Shown: positions 22,683 to 35,423 of the stretch, piece by piece | How positions within the stretch are numbered: position 1 is the stretch's first letter | Layout of the letters: every line of letters begins with the position of its first letter | NCBI RefSeq assembly: GCF_041146795.1 | Contig: NC_135170.1 | Coordinates: 9,971,033 to 10,035,032 of the forward strand | Direction: 5' to 3' | Length of the DNA: 64,000 bases | Source of the DNA: Maylandia zebra | Lineage: Eukaryota > Chordata > Actinopteri > Cichliformes > Cichlidae | Notes under the pieces: generated by a model | Told to the model about the DNA's origin: nothing | Database searches by the model: none | What the model saw: the letters and a program-made list of their open reading frames with translations, nothing else | Program-made: the position numbers and the translations under genes

Positions 22683-25304
22683 ATGGCATTGAGAAGCGCT
22701 GTGTGTCGTCTCTTAGTCAACCCTCACAGATGTGCTCTCATCACAGCTTCCAGAGCACAGGGAACTGCAGCACCTATCACACACGGTTAGTACGTGTCGT
22801 TATGATCAGCATGATGTTCAGATTTATCATTTAAAGTTGACAGCCACAGGGAGAAATACAATGGTTTTAAGTTTGAAGCTGCGCTTGATACAGAAATAAA
22901 TATACCTTCAGTTCAGATAGTGTTCTCGAAATGACACTTGCATTTCCATTTGCTTTTTTTATAGAGGGAAAAAAACAATATTTTATCGTATATTAGGATA
23001 TATTAAATAGTCACAAATCCTTAGTTCATAGTATTAATGTTTTTCTGTTGCGTGTTTTTGTTGTTGTTGTTCCTTCACAGATGCAGAGAACACAGAGCAG
23101 AAGCCTAAAGCACGTACGTGTTCACTTTAAGAAAAAATTCTGAATAACATTTGTAAATTGTACCTTTAACCCAGAACCATTTTTTTAGACTTTAAGTATT
23201 AAATTGCTTCTCTAAATGCCTGATAGCGAAGGTCCAGTTCGACTGGCGTGATGCCCTGGACCTGGAGGGTCAGTTAACTGAGGAGGAGATCATGATCAGA
23301 GATTCCTTCCGGACCTACTGTCAAGAGAAACTCATGCCTCGAATCCTGATGGCGAACAGAAACGAAGGTGAGAGAGAGCTTTTTATTTACCCACATGTAT
23401 ATGCAATTAGATTGCTCATTTAGTGTTGTATTACACACGTGTTGGCTACATAACTGCACATCATGTCTGGTTTTGTCATTTTTATGTCAAGTGTTCCACA
23501 GAGAAATCGTGTCAGAGATGGGAGAGATGGGTGTCCTGGGTCCAACTATTAAAGGTCAGTCCAGTCACGTGTTGGTTTTAATGAAAAGCTGTAAACTCTA
23601 ATCGTACTTCAGTTGAAAAACAGGCTTTTCTTCTTCTTTTTTTGTACATTAATGACACAGCATGGACTGTGGACCTGTGCACACTGAAGTTGTGTGCAAT
23701 GTTTGCTTTTGGGAAGTCTCAATAACAAACGTTTTAGCCTTTTACACTTTTTTCCTCTTTTTATATAATACTTAACATTATTTTTTGTATGTCTAAAAAG
23801 TGTTTGGAAAGAGAGTTACTGTATTTTGCTTTCTTTCCAAGCTCTTTAAGCTTCTATGACCTGGATGACTGAGAATCTACACAGATATGTCCTCATTTTA
23901 TGCACTGTCACTGCTGCTCTTCTTCCTGTGTTGAATGCTAAGGTTACGGCTGTGCTGGGACAAGCTACGTGGCCTATGGTTTGATCGCCAGAGAAGTGGA
24001 GAGAGTGGACAGCGGCTATCGTTCAGCCATGAGCGTGCAGTCATCTCTGGTGATGCACCCCATTAATGCCTATGGAACAGAAGAGCAGAAACAAAAGTAC
24101 CTCCCCAAGTTGGGTAAGAAGGGAAAAGAGTAAAAATACTTTATCAACAATAATTCTGATATTGACGGTTTAACTGTGAAACTCCAATGCAGACCTCATG
24201 AGCGCTCAGGTATACGTCTTACTGACTATGTGATCCACTCTGCCCCAGCTCGTGGAGAGATCCTGGGTTGCTTTGGGCTGACGGAGCCTAACCATGGCAG
24301 TGACCCCGGAGGCATGGAAACCAGAGCCAAATACAATCCATCCAGTCGCACCTACACTCTGACTGGCTCCAAGACATGGTAAGCAGTGTCACAGTCCTTC
24401 TAGGACACATCTAACCACACAGCAGCCATATTAAAAATACATTTGCCAGTTATTTTGGGTTAACAAGCCCACGCCACATATTTAAATTACTGGAAGTGTG
24501 CAGTTTTGTGGTTCCCGCATAGAAATCCTGGTAGAATTGTATACAATCTACTGAAAAGTTGTTTGGTGGTAACTTTGACCCAAAATAAGGTTTAAAAGTA
24601 TTTTCCAAAACCGACATTACTTGTTCGACACGTGCATAATTTACAGTATTACTCAGTTTTATTCAGCCAGGGCTCACACGATAGCTCTGACTCATCCCAC
24701 AAGAACACCGAACAAATGCAGTGCAAATTCTCAACCACGTGCATGTGTCTGCTGGCCTGGCTGCAAGAAAGCAGATGATTGGCTCTTTGACAGGAGGGCT
24801 TGAAGGATTAATAATGCGTTTGGAAGTTATTTTGAGAGATGCACCCCATTAATGCCTATGTGTCCATCTTTGCCTTATCATGTTTTTCTAAGTGTAAATA
24901 TATGACATGTTGATTGTATTCATAATATTCTGAATGTTTTCTCTGTAAATTGCAAAGTATAAACAGAGTTGACTTGTTTGTTCTGGTACAATCGGTTTTA
25001 ACCGCGTGTGTGTGTGTGTGTGTGTGTGTGAGTGTGGGTTTGTTTTTTGATCTTCTTTCACTTCTTGTAACCTCTAAGAATTTTCCTACTTAGTGTGTTG
25101 TGTCATTAGATGTACACACGGGGGAGCTCTTCACAGCTAAAACAGTAACAGTGTAGTGTTTAATGCTAAAGTTTACTAGTGTCGTTTTTATTGTTTTCAG
25201 GGCCATACCTATCCTATCTTTGTTTAGCAGTGAAAATAAAATTTAATTCTGTAAAACTTTATGTGCAATTTACATCTTGTAGCACAATGAATTTACACCC
25301 CCCC

Positions 25305-25335
<31 letters not shown>

Positions 25336-27012
25336 AAAAAAATCGTGACATTTTTTTGTAATTGGTCAAAACTGGTTGATTTCTTATGGTAACAACCATC
25401 CACAAAGCTACAGTATGATACTATAAAATATAGGTGTTCTATGTGCTTTATAAAAAAACAAACAAAAGTTGTCATGTGTCTTGATATTGTTTCATTTGCT
25501 TTCTCTTTCAGGATCACCAACTCCCCAGTGGCAGATATAGCCGTAGTCTGGGCCAAATGCGACGACGGGAAGGTTCGCGGCTTTATTTTGGAGCGCGGCA
25601 TGAAGGGCCTCTCGACACCAAAGATCGAAGGGAAGTTCTCCTTGAGAGCCTCGGCCACCGGGATGATCCTCATGGACGAGGTGGAGGTTCCTGAGGAGAA
25701 TCTGCTGCCTAAAGTATCCGGCCTGGGGGTGGGTATAGTAGCATGTTTAGAAAATGTTATTTCATCCCTTTGTTTTATGCGATCACTAACTTATTACTTA
25801 TTAATTGAATAGTTTCTGTCACTCATGACTACTGTTTGTTGTTGTAGGGTCCCTTTGGCTGCTTGAATAACGCCCGTTACGGTATCGCATGGGGTGCTCT
25901 GGGTGCTGCAGAGTTCTGTTTCCATGCAGCTCGTCAGTACACGCTCGACAGGTCAGATGAACAAATGACATTTTTTTTTAATCCACATTTTTAAACTCTA
26001 TTTAATTTACTTATCTTAATGTAGTGTATTAATTATTCTTAATAACATTGTTTTTGTTTTTTTTATTCCACAACAGAATCCAATTTGGAGTACCATTGGC
26101 AAGAAATCAGCTGATGCAGAAAAAAATGGCTGACATGCTGACAGAAATCGCCATCGGCCTGCAGTCCTGTTTGCAGCTGGGCAGACTTATTGATGAGAAG
26201 AAGTAAAAGCACCTCTATCCTCTAACTAAAGGGCATTAGATGGGATGCAGCAGACTCTTAGCACCTCTTGCCATCCTTCAAACTAAATAGTCGCTGTGGT
26301 CTCTTTCTGTCAGGGTGACGAGGGGAAAAACATCCCTCAGTGCGTCTCAGAAGTGTCGTGAGTCAATAAAGGGCTGAAAGCTAAAAGAGTAGAGCCTGAA
26401 TGTCATCGAAATGATAAATATTTGATTACCTAAGGTTCAGTCTCATTTTGGGTGTCTGTAGTGTAGTCATGTGAAGGTATTGGGTACAGTAAAAAGATAC
26501 AAACACAACTTCATTCACACTTCATTGAAAAACAATGCTTAACAAGTCTGTTGCTTCCTTAACAGAGCGTCTCCAGAGATGATATCCATGCTGAAAAGGA
26601 ACAGCTGCGGTAAAGCCCTGGACATCGCCAGGCAGGCCAGAGACATGCTGGGAGGAAACGGGATAGCCGACGAGTACCACATCATCCGCCATGTCATGAA
26701 CCTGGAGGCTGTCAACACCTATGAAGGTGAGGACTTGTTTGACAGTCTGAATATGTGTTTAAGTGCGCTACGAGGTTTGGTTTTGATTGAGCAGATTATG
26801 CACCAAAAAAAAAGTCCATTTTAACTAAATTGCCTCATCACTAAGTGAGTCGTTTTGTAGGAGCGCATTAATCCCCAGCAGCAGCCATCTGTGCCCCCAC
26901 CTCCACATGAGTAACCCCTGCGTTATCTCCTCCTCCAGGTACCCATGACATCCATGCCCTGATCCTGGGCAGAGCCATCACTGGATTGCAGTCCTTCACT
27001 GTGGGCAAATAG
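22683..27012 (+). CDS. gcdh: Glutaryl-CoA dehydrogenase, mitochondrial
   Basis: An FAD-dependent acyl-CoA dehydrogenase of the mitochondrial matrix that oxidises and decarboxylates glutaryl-CoA to crotonyl-CoA in lysine, hydroxylysine and tryptophan breakdown. Exons: 22683-22785, 23081-23113, 23227-23367, 23492-23554, 23943-24113, 24249-24378, 25512-25728, 25848-25951, 26077-26202, 26566-26726, 26939-27012. They join in phase to 440 aa with no stop, close to human GCDH (438 aa). The N-terminus ([11 protein letters not shown]) is basic and lacks acidic residues, as a mitochondrial presequence should. [29 protein letters not shown] (flavin and substrate contacts), the [13 protein letters not shown] stretch and [12 protein letters not shown] are all present; the Glu in the last, about residue 416, is the catalytic base. 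Candidate polyadenylation signals (AATAAA) lie at 27546, 27669 and 27783. Confidence 0.98.
24838..24860 (+). repeat. Intronic 23-bp copy of gcdh exon 5 sequence
   Basis: This stretch, starting GATGCACCCCATTAATGCCT, is identical to 24052-24074 in gcdh exon 5, where it encodes MHPINAY with flanking bases. The copy is about 785 bases downstream, in the intron after exon 6, in the same orientation. The surrounding sequence does not match. Confidence 0.9.
25003..25030 (+). repeat. (TG)n microsatellite
   Basis: Uninterrupted TG repeat of about 13 units in a gcdh intron. Confidence 0.9.
25298..25343 (+). repeat. C28-A18 homopolymer junction
   Basis: Twenty-eight Cs followed directly by eighteen As in the gcdh intron between exons 6 and 7. 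The C run can form an i-motif, and a G-quadruplex on the other strand. Length in the assembly may be unreliable. Confidence 0.9.
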
Positions 27013-28650
27013 TTCTTCTGTTTTCCCAAAACAACAAGACAGCTGTCAGAAATGCAAATTGCATCAAAACCGTTAGAAGTCACGAGCAGGCTTCAGATCG
27101 CTTATGGACGTAATTGATTGTAAAAAGCATACGTGAGTGCGTTATTTAGGGAAAAACGTGTCATGTTTTGAACATGTCAATCAAGGTTTGTAGAGCGTAA
27201 ATACTTCAGAAGAGATTCTTTTACACCCTAAAGAACATTTTTTCACAACAGGAAGCGACTTTATTGATTGTTTTACTGAAAAAACACGTATTTTGAATAA
27301 TTCCAACTAAGCTCAAGATCCAGACTCACTGGCGTTATAGTTGCGTTAAAAAGATAAAACTGTCGTTATGAAGCTACAAAACATAAATGCCTGTTTTGCT
27401 TGTGAAGTGTCATGCATTTGAAATGTTGAATTGGTGTGTCAGACACAGTATACTGTGATTACTTGTAGCACTTTACAGGATCTAACACTAATGGATCATA
27501 ACTTTGCATGATTTGCGAGAGGTCAGAGTTGTTGATCAGCGCTCAAATAAACATTAAAAAAAACAAATGTCTGTACAGGAAGTGACGTTCAGGTTGGATG
27601 AGACCGGCTACATCTTTTTGCCCTGCTTTCATTTTCGGTTTGGTGACAACTTCAAGACTTTTTATCTAAATAAAAGTAGAAGAATGTGAGGCATTGTTAT
27701 ATTTGTACATGATTAAGAGACAACGTACAAGTTACATACAAGACTTCATAAAGTGTGAAAATAATTTGTGTGTCTGACGGGAAATAAAAGTTGTTCAGTT
27801 TAAGCTGACTTCAGGATTCTTTCTTCTGTCCACGAGGAGCTTAATGCCACCTCTCAAATCCAAGCTGTCTTTGCCTTTTCCTCATCTAAATGAATGTTGC
27901 TGCCCTATTCGGGTTGGGTGCGGATTTCACTGATAATCCTCGTCTCACTTTGTTGTAGTTTAATCTTTCTCAGATGACACAGCACATGTGGAGCAGATCT
28001 CTGCACCTGTGTGACTCAAAAATGTCAGGACTCCTGGCCTGATCCTGTTTTTCAGTGAGCAGAAATGCAACATAAAATAACAGTCGAGCTCACTGGATCA
28101 ACTCTACGTGAAAAAACTGAAAGGGTTTATTATAAGCTTAAAGGTTGTTTTAATCAGCTTTTGATTTCATGTTTTTGTATGGCGACTTGCTGCAGTTATC
28201 AGGGTTAATGGCTGTCAGTGTCTGGGTTTACATTTACATTATAGACGCTTCCCTTGGGCAGTGTTATTAGAAGGCACAGAATACATTTTCGTTGCTATGC
28301 AGGTTTATCTATCAGTGAAGCCAGGTGATACACAGCAAATGGTTAAACTGCAGAAATGTCTTAAAGACATAAAAATCTTTTTCTGCTTCTAAATTCAGAT
28401 AAAACAGGCTATTGTAATTAGCCCTAAAAATGGAGCTGGATGTAACTTCCAGATGGACTTTATACCAAAACAACAAACAAAGGGAAACTATCTGAAATAT
28501 CCATCAAACTTACCTCATCAAAGTAAGCAAACCTAATTACAATAATTTACCTCCCTAACTAAGATAAACAGGTGAAAACTATAATCAGATAACAAAATTT
28601 ACATGATAAACAACACCTCATGGCATCAGTCGTAACAATGTTAAACAAAT
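27013..28650. other. gcdh 3' UTR and spacer
   Basis: AT-rich. It includes the gcdh 3' UTR up to one of the AATAAA signals between 27546 and 27788. I see no further gene or recognisable repeat here. Confidence 0.5.
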
Positions 28651-28679
28651 ATGTAGGACTGTTTGCTGATGCTGAAAAA

Positions 28680-29130
28680 CTAATTATTGCATTCATCACT
28701 TCAAGGCTGGACTAGTGTACTTCATTTTCAGGTCACTCTATAAGTTCCTTAAAAGCCTGAGTTAATCCAAAACACTGCAGCAAGACAAGGACTAGAACGA
28801 GAGACCATATTTCTCCCATATTAGTTTCTTTTCATTTGCTCCCTGTTAATCCAGAATTCAATTGAAAATTGTTGTCTTTAAATATAAAGTCTTGATGAAT
28901 TGGATCTATTTCTACCATAACAGAGCACTTTGCTCTCAGACTGTTTCCTAATGTGGTTCATGAAAGTAGAATGGGAGGCAGAGCCTTCAGCTTTCAGGCC
29001 CCTCTTCTGTGGAACCAAATCCCACTTTGGATTCGGGAGACAGACACCCTCTCTTAAGGGTTTTGGGATTAGACTTAAAGCCTTCATTTTTCGTAAAGTT
29101 GGAGCTTGATCAGATGACCCTGAACTTTTC
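28680..29130 (+). mobile_element. LINE reverse transcriptase 3' remnant (L2-like)
   Basis: A decayed plus-strand reading resembles the end of a fish L2-type LINE. It includes an AATCCAAAACACTGCAGCAAG segment (remnant of the VQNAAAR motif) and a GGAGGCAGAGCCTTCAGCTT segment, and finishes with AGCTTGATCAGATGACCCTGA. Frameshifts and stops are frequent. It ends where the Tc1-type element at 29135 begins. Confidence 0.65.
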
Positions 29131-29134
29131 CTTA

Positions 29135-29574
29135 CAGTGCATCCAGAAAGTATTCACAGCAGTTCACTGGCATTTGTTTAGTGAGAGTCACATGTTTTTG
29201 TTTTTATATACTGAGGCACAGATCTGGAGTATAAGGGTATAAGCACAGTGGCCTCGATCATCTGTAAATGGAAGAGCTCAGGACTCTTCCTAGAGCTGGA
29301 CACCCGGCCAATCTGAGCAATCGGGGTAGAAGGACTTTAGTCCGTAATGTGACCAAGAACCTGATGGTCACGCTGACTGAGCTCCAGTGTTGCTCTGTGC
29401 AGAGATGAGAACCTTCCAGAAAGACAACCATTTCTACACCAATCCTCAGTCAGGCCTGGGGTACTGTTTGCTGAATTTTGAGGTAAAAAATGAATTGAAT
29501 CCAGTTTGGAACGAGGCTGTAACATGAGGAAATGTGGAAAAGTGAAGTGCTGTGAATACTTTATGGATTCACTG
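29135..29574 (+). mobile_element. Internally deleted Tc1/mariner element
   Basis: Starts CAGTGCATCCAGAAAGTATT and ends with a near-exact inverted copy finishing ATGGATTCACTG, with TA on both sides (29133-29134, 29575-29576), the Tc1/mariner target duplication. The inside keeps a transposase helix-turn-helix fragment around ATCTGTAAATGGAAGAGCTC. At 440 bp it is about a quarter of a full element. It belongs to a different subfamily from the copies at 1-640 and 31690-32160. Confidence 0.82.
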
Positions 29575-29695
29575 TAAAACTGGCAACCCTTTTAAAATGT
29601 AATGACCTTCAAGGTACAAGGTTTATTTATTCATCATTTTAATCACAGGGTTACATAATCAAATGCACTTGTAGTCTCGTAATGCTTCTATCATT

Positions 29696-29790
29696 TCTTT
29701 TTTCTAACCACTTATCCAGCCAGGATTGCTGGGGGGCTTTTAGCAAGAGGCAGAGCACACCCTGGAGAGGCTGCCAATCTGTCATGTGGC
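29696..29790 (+). repeat. Common teleost dispersed repeat fragment
   Basis: Contains TAACCACTTATCCAGCCAGG and CAGAGCACACCCTGGAGAGG segments typical of an abundant fish repeat. Related pieces occur at 17220-17335 (minus) and 63345-63400. Confidence 0.5.
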
Positions 29791-30225
29791 TTCAAACTGC
29801 TCACAAAAATCTAAGAATGCCATTATTTTTTTTCCCTCCTGCATAACTCTGCGACGGGGAAATATCTGCTACTGTATACTGAGCCTCCAACTTGAGCCTC
29901 TATTATTCCCATCCCCAGCTTTGTGCTTTTTCAATAAGTTTCCACTGAGCAGCTTGGTGTTTTTCCCTTTGTCTACCACTACAGTCTGTTAAAATCACTA
30001 CACACAGCTATGTTTTGTGAATTCTAACATTAAAGAGTCTTTTTTCTGTTGGTCAAGAATAGAATCAGCTGTGATACAGTAAAAGCAATACTATAAAACA
30101 GTTTTCTATTTAAATCCCCCAATCTAAGTATCTTCTCTGTAACTGTCCCTGTGTTAATATACTCTTAATGTGTTTGACAAAAGATAAAACAGGACTGTAA
30201 TGTCTATAAGTTATGTCTTCTGCAG

Positions 30226-30345
30226 ATTCAATGCAATTCAGTTTTATTTATACAGATCCAAAGCACAACAACAGTCGCCTCAAGGCGCTTTTATTGTAAG
30301 GTAGGCCCGACACTAAAGATAACCCAACAATCATATGAAATGTTC
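30226..30345 (+). repeat. Truncated copy of the 16915-type repeat
   Basis: Recognised by TTCAGTTTTATTTATACAGA and CAACAGTCGCCTCAAGGCGC followed by a TATTGTAAGGTAG segment. The rest of 29800-31680 shows nothing I can name. Confidence 0.55.
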
Positions 30346-31689
30346 AGGAGATTATTATGTGTTAAAGCTACAAAAAAACAGCAGTGATGTGCTGAAGGGG
30401 TCACATCAGCCCAGAAATATAATAATTTTCAACAGATTCAGACAAATTTAACTCCACTTTAATGATAGTAATAAATGATAAATAGTCCTTACACTACGTT
30501 TGCTTCAACTGTGACATATCAACAGCACACAACAGTGTCCTGCTTGTGCACAGGCATCCGCTCTTTTGTCTGTACTGTTTTGTCTCTCCATGTCTACCTC
30601 ACTTCATATCCAGGACAAAACGTTGTCGGTGCTTCAGATAATCTTTATTTCTTTTTAATCCATAAGGCCATGAGGGATGTTGGGTTGTGCAAGTCACTGT
30701 ACAGATAAAGACCTCCATCCTCTTCAGCTCCATCGCATGTCTGTCACTGCCACTTTGAAGTGGAGGGAATTAAAGAGCTGACAAATCCCCAGCCTTACAT
30801 GATGCCCAGGCATGTTTTACGTGGTGCTTACATAAGGAAATTGCTTTTTTTTTCTCATCCAATTGCCTTTCATCCTTTTGGGTATGGATATGTGACTAAT
30901 TGTACCCAGCATGGACTCTGTCTTCAGGGTTCTTTCTGTCAGGAATGATGGAGGCTGACATGATGGTTCTCTTGTTATGGGAAATTAGAGGACTGCTCAT
31001 ATTTCCTCATCCAGGCATTAGCAGCAGCCATGGCGGTCTAATACTTGGATAATTAGGAGGCTTTTCATCTCAAATAATCATCTGGATTATAACCCCAGAG
31101 AGTTAGCAGCTCTGTCAAAATGAGTCATCGCCATGATGGGACTCAAATGGCAGAGTTTTTACACATTTAGTAGGGAAAAACACGACAATTCTCTGACCAC
31201 ATCCAAATACCGGATTAGTTTGTCGGTATGAGCAGTACAATTTTTGGACGGCAGGTTAAAGCCCATCTTTAATTTAACTCAAAGACTTAAAAGCTACACA
31301 TTTTTTGGACTTCTTAATCCTACGTGTGATAGCAGCAGGCTCTACCATACTTTGCATTGTATGTTAGGTATATTAGGTGAGACGGTTGAACTCTAACAGC
31401 CCTGACATAGAAATATTGAGCACTTGCAGTGTGAACTTTGGTAAATCAGGGTGTTAACACCCAATATCTCCAAACACACCTTTACTAATAACATGCCTGC
31501 TTGTCTCATCACTACATCTATGGTGAACGATTTTCTCAATGTAAAGCATTTCTATTTCTATTCTCGCTTGAAGATAGAAATTTAAATGCCAACCAAATGC
31601 TGTTAACTGAGGTATTAGAGTTATGATTACTGATTGGGCCATAGCCAGAGGGTGTTTTAATGGCACATTAATACATGTCATTTCCAGAA

Positions 31690-32160
31690 GGTTTCCTGAG
31701 TCTCCCAGCACAGCCTCAAGAGCAAGGAGGAGATTCCAGGAGACACACAGTTACTCTAGGACATCCAGGCGGTCCTTAACCCATCAGTAGGATTGCTCTC
31801 TGCTCCTTTGTGCAAGGAGAAACAGGAAGAGCACTGCAAGAGCTACAAATGACCTCCAGCAGGACACTGATGTTGATGTCTGGGTAGAGAGTCCCCATGA
31901 CATCAGGAACATTCCCAGATGTTGTCAGGCATGCATATCAGCACATGGGGCCATACAAACTAGAGTACCATTCAATGTTGCTGCAATGAAATTTTTGCAA
32001 AATGCACTAGCTTGCCACATCATTTGTTCACTTTGATTTCCAGGGTGTGTTTGAATGCAGCCCTCTGTAAGATGACCATTTTCATTCCCATCCAATGATC
32101 TGGTATCCTTTCCTTCCTAACACTTTACCCAGTCTGTATTAGTGTAGATAAACGTGGCTT
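31690..32160 (+). mobile_element. Tc1-type element remnant with internal deletion
   Basis: The same family as 1-640. It keeps the 5' transposase region (GGCGGTCCTTAACCCATCAG, then CTGCTCCTTTGTGCAAGGAG) and jumps directly to the 3' region (TGTTGTCAGGCATGCATATC). The segment encoding most of the catalytic domain is therefore missing. Similarity fades after about 32160. Confidence 0.72.
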
Positions 32161-33503
32161 TAAGTTGTGATGTGTTTCCAGAAATATTGGCTGGGATCAG
32201 TACTTTGAATGTATCAATAATTTCCAGGACTAAAATAATGGCTGTTACCAGAAACACCTGCCTTACAATTTGTAGTGCTGATCTACTAAATGTGCCCATA
32301 AATGTCCAGTTTCCACATAGCTGGCAGTAATTAGACATACTTAGATTGAGATTTAGATTGTTGTCTAATGCAGAGTAACTTTAACGCATAATAAATGCTC
32401 AAGTGTGCATCTTGGAGGTGTGTCCATGCATGTGGTGTGCATGTTTTTTGCCGCAGGTCTGTAGCACACAGGCATCAATCCATGGATTCGTGCTCTGCTG
32501 CAAGAAAAAATCAATATTAATGTATTTAAGGAAGTAATCGTGCTTCTCTCTGCAGGTGACGAAACATTTGATCTCACAGTATTTTTACAAGTGTTTGTCC
32601 CCAGAGTCAGGATCAAATTAAGAAGAAAAAAAGGCTTTTAAATAATGCTGCCCCCTTGTATGATCTTACTCCTGGAACGAGGAGCTGAAATTGTCAAAAC
32701 TGACTACTATGGAGTTTAAGTCCATTTTCAACCAGACTTTTACATGGAAAAATAAAATATATCACTATAATGATGACACAACCTGAGTGTAAGGTGAATC
32801 TTTGTTATATCCTTGACTGCTCTGACAAAAATAATAGCCAGCTGGGTTTGGACAAGATGTTGGACATAAGAAAAACTCTCATATGCTCGGAGAATACCTC
32901 TCTGACTCTATGATTATGCATTTATTTTATTTTAAAAGAAGGTCTGGGTTGTTGTTGTTTTTAAACAGTGATCATCATTATTGTGAAATGCAAAAGAATG
33001 CAAAAGTCTCATTTCTCCTATTAACGTCTGCAGGATTTTACACTTGAAAAAATATATATATATATTTTTAATATTTATAATTAGCATTTTTTTTAATATT
33101 TAAAAAAAAATACATAGCATATTTACATTTTGACCATAACCAGTAACCGTGACTGCTGCAGCAGTATGGCAGTGGGCTGTAACGCATTTTTAAAATGTGT
33201 TTGTGTGATCATTTGAGACTGTGAAAGTGGATATGCTGCAAAGAAGTGTCTTTGCCCACAGTTACCTTCAAGTCCACCCAAAGGTGCTAATAAGGTTCAG
33301 CTCACCCCCGTGTCCCGTCTACAAACCCGCAATTTATTCAGTTTAACTGAAAGACACACTGACATTAACACCTCCGGGGACGTCCCGAGCTGCGTACATG
33401 AGCAAAAATAGCATCTCTACGCGGTAGAAAGGACTAGTTTCCTTTCAGGGGACTTCTCGGTAGCGCTGCTTAAGCCTGCCGTGAGCCGACAGTTTCCAGC
33501 AGG

Positions 33504-33720
33504 GTGAGGGTGCGTGGGCTAAAGTGGGCGGACCTGACAGTTTACAGCTGCCGGCGGGACGCATGTTTCATTTCAGCACCAAGGACAGAGCAGGAGGCAG
33601 CAGCACCCACCGCACCTTACATAAGAACCCCAAGCCAGGAGCGCTCTTTACCGCTGAAGGACTGGATCGATTTGGTGTCTGAGAACAAGGGATGAAGTAA
33701 AGAAGTGAGATGCAAACTTA
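33504..33720 (+). promoter_or_regulatory. Probable promoter and 5' UTR of the small membrane-protein gene
   Basis: This stretch is richer in GC than its surroundings and lies 200-430 bases upstream of the start codon at 33933. Between 33045 and 33120 there is an AT-only palindromic tract. I see no TATA box that decides a start, so a transcription start here is inference from composition and position. Confidence 0.3.
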
Positions 33721-33932
33721 TCAGAACTTCATTTTCATTTTGCCCTTCATATTTCTTTTATTTTCTTTGCGAAACTGGACAATTAACCTTCATATTAACG
33801 GCAAATTGATTTTATTATTAGAATTTTTCCATAATGTCTTCGTGTAAGAAATATCACCCTCGTGTGTGGAGTATGGTCTGGTTATAAGAAGTGAGGAAAA
33901 AGCCCACACGTGTATCACCTGTTCCTGTAACC

Positions 33933-35423
33933 ATGAATGGTTATAATTTCACCGATTTCAACTCCACCCACGAAGCACACGCTTACCCTTACTCAGCGTC
34001 GGTAGACGACCCTCTGTACCGGCAGTACAAACCCCCGGTGAAGGAGCTCATCCCTTTACCAAAGGCGGTGCTGTATCTGCTCATGGCCGCTCTGGTAGTA
34101 GTTGGAGTTGCCTATGCCATCATTGGACACCTCATCAAGGATCTGGCCATTGACATAACAGGTACGTGCCAGTCACCCAGAGCAGGCAAATCAAACTCCT
34201 TTTACACCGTGGGCCGTGTATGCAGCCCATTTTGATCTGAATTGACCTGTGAAACTTCCATTTGTGTCAGTGTAAAGAAGTTCAACTACACATTTAATGC
34301 TTGAGATATTTTAATGAAAGAAGTGCAATTTTACAGCTCACTTTTTATCCACATGATAAAGAAATGCTGCTCTGGGCTTAAATTGTAAGAACCAAATATG
34401 TAAAATTACAGAAATGGTTCTGTTAGCTCATTGTGCAGACTGTGCTGAAATTATAAAACTGAACTTTATTTGTTAATTGACAGAATGTCTTTTTTAAAAT
34501 TGTGAGCCCAGTGTAAAATACTACATTTCAACAGTAGATTGTGAAAAAACAGGAACTTTGTGTTTTTAATTATTCATCTTTATTACTGTGGTGGAGAATG
34601 AATGGCAATAGGGGAGAACTTCACCAGTAGTAAAAGCTGTACAACCAGAGAAAATACAGTTACAAGTCTAAAATTGGTGGCCAGTTCTGGCACTGGGGTC
34701 TTCTGTTTGGTACTCCTCTGTTTGGATTACAGCTCTGAGAGTACAATAACAGGGATGCAGCAGCAGTGAGGATACACTGAGTACTGATGCATGTACTTTT
34801 AACACCACTGTGATCCAAATGAGTTCATCTGCACTCAAAGCAGAGGTTATTTTTGCTCTATATGTTAATAAACATGCCAATAAAATGGGGACAGTCAGTG
34901 CTTGGTAGCTTTAGTTTAGCTTTAGTACTACAAAGGCTTAAATTGAAACACTTGTGCATCACTTTCAGCCAGACTGTTCAGGAATTCAAGCTTTCTTTTC
35001 AACACAAACCTCAGTTATCTGTCAGTTTTCGCCATTAATGCATCACCTTTGGTCAATTTGCCTGCTTTTTCACAGCTTTCAGTTTGTTGTGAATACTCCT
35101 TTGCTAAGCCGTGTCTTCCTTCTTTAGAGTGTTTGCTCGGTCCACCTGGAGATGAAGACAAAGACGAGGATGATCCCCAACGTATGGGCAGCCATCCCCC
35201 CTCGGCGCATCCGTTCGCTCACAATGCCTTCCACGTGTGGGACCAGGACGATGTGGTCATTCCTCTATCTCGCGACGAAAGCCCCCAGACCAGTCCGCTG
35301 CTGCTGGCTGCCATCCCCTACATCCCGTCATTCTTCCCACACTCTCACAGCCCACCGAGTCACGGCTCTCCGGGTTTCCCCAACTGCCCAGAAACAAGCA
35401 AGGAAATCCCGGGGGAGTTCTGA
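33933..35423 (+). CDS. Unnamed small single-pass membrane protein
   Basis: Two coding exons, 33933-34161 and 35128-35423, join in phase (G|AG) to give 174 aa. The ATG at 33933 has a good context (ACCATGA). The N-terminal part has two sequons (NFT at 5, NST at 10) and a KPPVKELIPLPKA stretch leading into one hydrophobic segment at about residues 45-67 (VLYLLMAALVVVGVAYAIIG). After the splice comes ECLLGPPGDEDKDEDD, then a proline-, serine- and histidine-rich tail ending EIPGEF. The sequons suggest an N-out, C-in topology. I do not recognise the family. The clean splice, the phase agreement and the sharply bounded membrane segment argue for a real gene. Possible relatives are among the unnamed small integral membrane proteins of vertebrates. 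Confidence 0.75.

Noticed and set aside
25293-25673. A long minus-strand frame opposite a gcdh exon
   Set aside because: It is the shadow of exon 25512-25728 extended through the homopolymer tract (a run of encoded Gly and Phe).
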